Assembly (NCBI GenBank): GCA_028288485.1
Contig: JAQBNO010000172.1
Coordinates: 1 to 39,834 of the forward strand
From: Segetibacter sp.
GTDB taxonomy: Bacteria; Bacteroidota; Bacteroidia; Chitinophagales; Chitinophagaceae
DNA length: 39,834 nucleotides
Direction of reading: 5' to 3'
Made by a program: the position numbers and the translations under genes
Shown here: positions 39,534-39,834 of the stretch, piece by piece
Layout: each line of letters begins with the position of its first letter
How positions within the stretch are numbered: position 1 is the first letter of the stretch
The notes under the pieces: generated by a model
The model's database searches: none
What the model was told of the DNA's origin: nothing
What the model saw: the letters and a program-made list of their open reading frames with translations, nothing else

Positions 39534-39834
39534 AAAAATATTATTGCTGTTATTTTTCAAGGGAGGTTTACCGCCTTTTCAAATAATAAGTCTTTATCTA
39601 ATCTAACGCGAAATTGTAAGTTCTATTGGGATTATTGTCGAAAATACAGAATTAAAAGAAGAATTAACGGGGTTCCGAAGCCTGTTTAAAGATTTGGTTT
39701 AATACACATTAAATGGTATTTATAGTCTTCTTAGAAATGAAAGCGCAGGTATTATTGTGTCGCCAGCAAAAGTTCGTTGTGGGTCTCCGGTTGTGTCACT
39801 CCCTTGTACGCCACAACCTCTTTGAACTTTTTTT
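39534..39834. other. 301-bp gap upstream of the PorU2 gene to the window edge
   Basis: It holds the PorU2 leader and a dispersed-repeat copy at 39790-39809. A short open stretch near 39617-39703 (frame reading EIVSSIGIIVENTELKEEL) lacks a start codon and looks like a fragment at best. No promoter match was convincing. Confidence 0.45.
39790..39809 (-). repeat. Dispersed intergenic repeat, copy L
   Basis: The reverse complement GTACAAGGGAGTGACACAAC differs by one base from copy J at 31890-31909. Confidence 0.75.

Noticed and set aside
2240-39809. CRISPR-like repeats
   Set aside because: Copies are single, widely spaced, in both orientations and without regular spacers or cas genes.

Overview
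The window looks like chromosomal DNA from a Bacteroidota member, most likely in or near the Chitinophagaceae. Evidence: type IX secretion and gliding-type proteins (PorT, a PorU2-like sortase, a RemB/Wzi-like barrel), a TonB-dependent receptor with a carboxypeptidase-regulatory-like N-terminus, DUF5686 and DUF4833 proteins, -7 elements of the TAnnTTTG type, and Bacteroidota-type sphingolipid genes. I saw no tRNA, rRNA, CRISPR array, intact insertion sequence or prophage.

Region 1 (1-8394, all + strand) is the most interesting part. It is a compact membrane-lipid locus that reads as a pathway to inositol phosphorylceramide. In order: the 3' part of a GNAT N-acyltransferase (candidate bacterial ceramide synthase), an extended SDR (candidate ceramide reductase CerR), a PgpA-family phosphatase, a 596-bp gene-free gap, GtrA, a DUF5686 outer-membrane barrel, a CDP-alcohol phosphatidyltransferase (candidate phosphatidylinositol-phosphate synthase), a DUF4833 secreted protein, an FA2H/Scs7-type fatty-acid hydroxylase, and an AUR1/PAP2-type inositol phosphorylceramide synthase. 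Serine palmitoyltransferase and myo-inositol-phosphate synthase are not in view. A paralogue of the first gene lies at 16754-17920.

Region 2 (8.4-19.1 kb, mostly - strand) holds gpsA, an efflux adaptor plus TolC pair with no inner-membrane pump beside it, a DUF2721 protein, a TonB-dependent receptor whose promoter carries two TGTTGCAAATA boxes exactly 40 bp apart, the GNAT paralogue, and an AI-2E-family permease. Region 3 (19.2-29.8 kb, mostly + strand) has a holin-X-like/115-aa gene pair, ubiE followed by porT, the RemB/Wzi-like barrel (- strand), dihydroorotase, a short MutS-family ATPase, and a NatA/NatB-like ABC exporter. Region 4 (29.9-39.5 kb) has a small secreted regulatory-like-domain protein, an FMN-dependent nitronate monooxygenase/FabK-like enzyme, a sugar-phosphate nucleotidyltransferase bracketed by two decayed toxin-antitoxin modules, an RDD membrane protein, and a 1707-aa PorU2-like C25 peptidase.

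Most gene-free gaps carry copies of a short dispersed repeat (consensus about GTACAAGnGnGnGnCRCAAC, with a variant module GTTAAACGGAGCGTCGCAAC). Others hold MITE-like or hairpin elements. Functional calls rest on recognised motifs and remembered family knowledge; no database search was possible.
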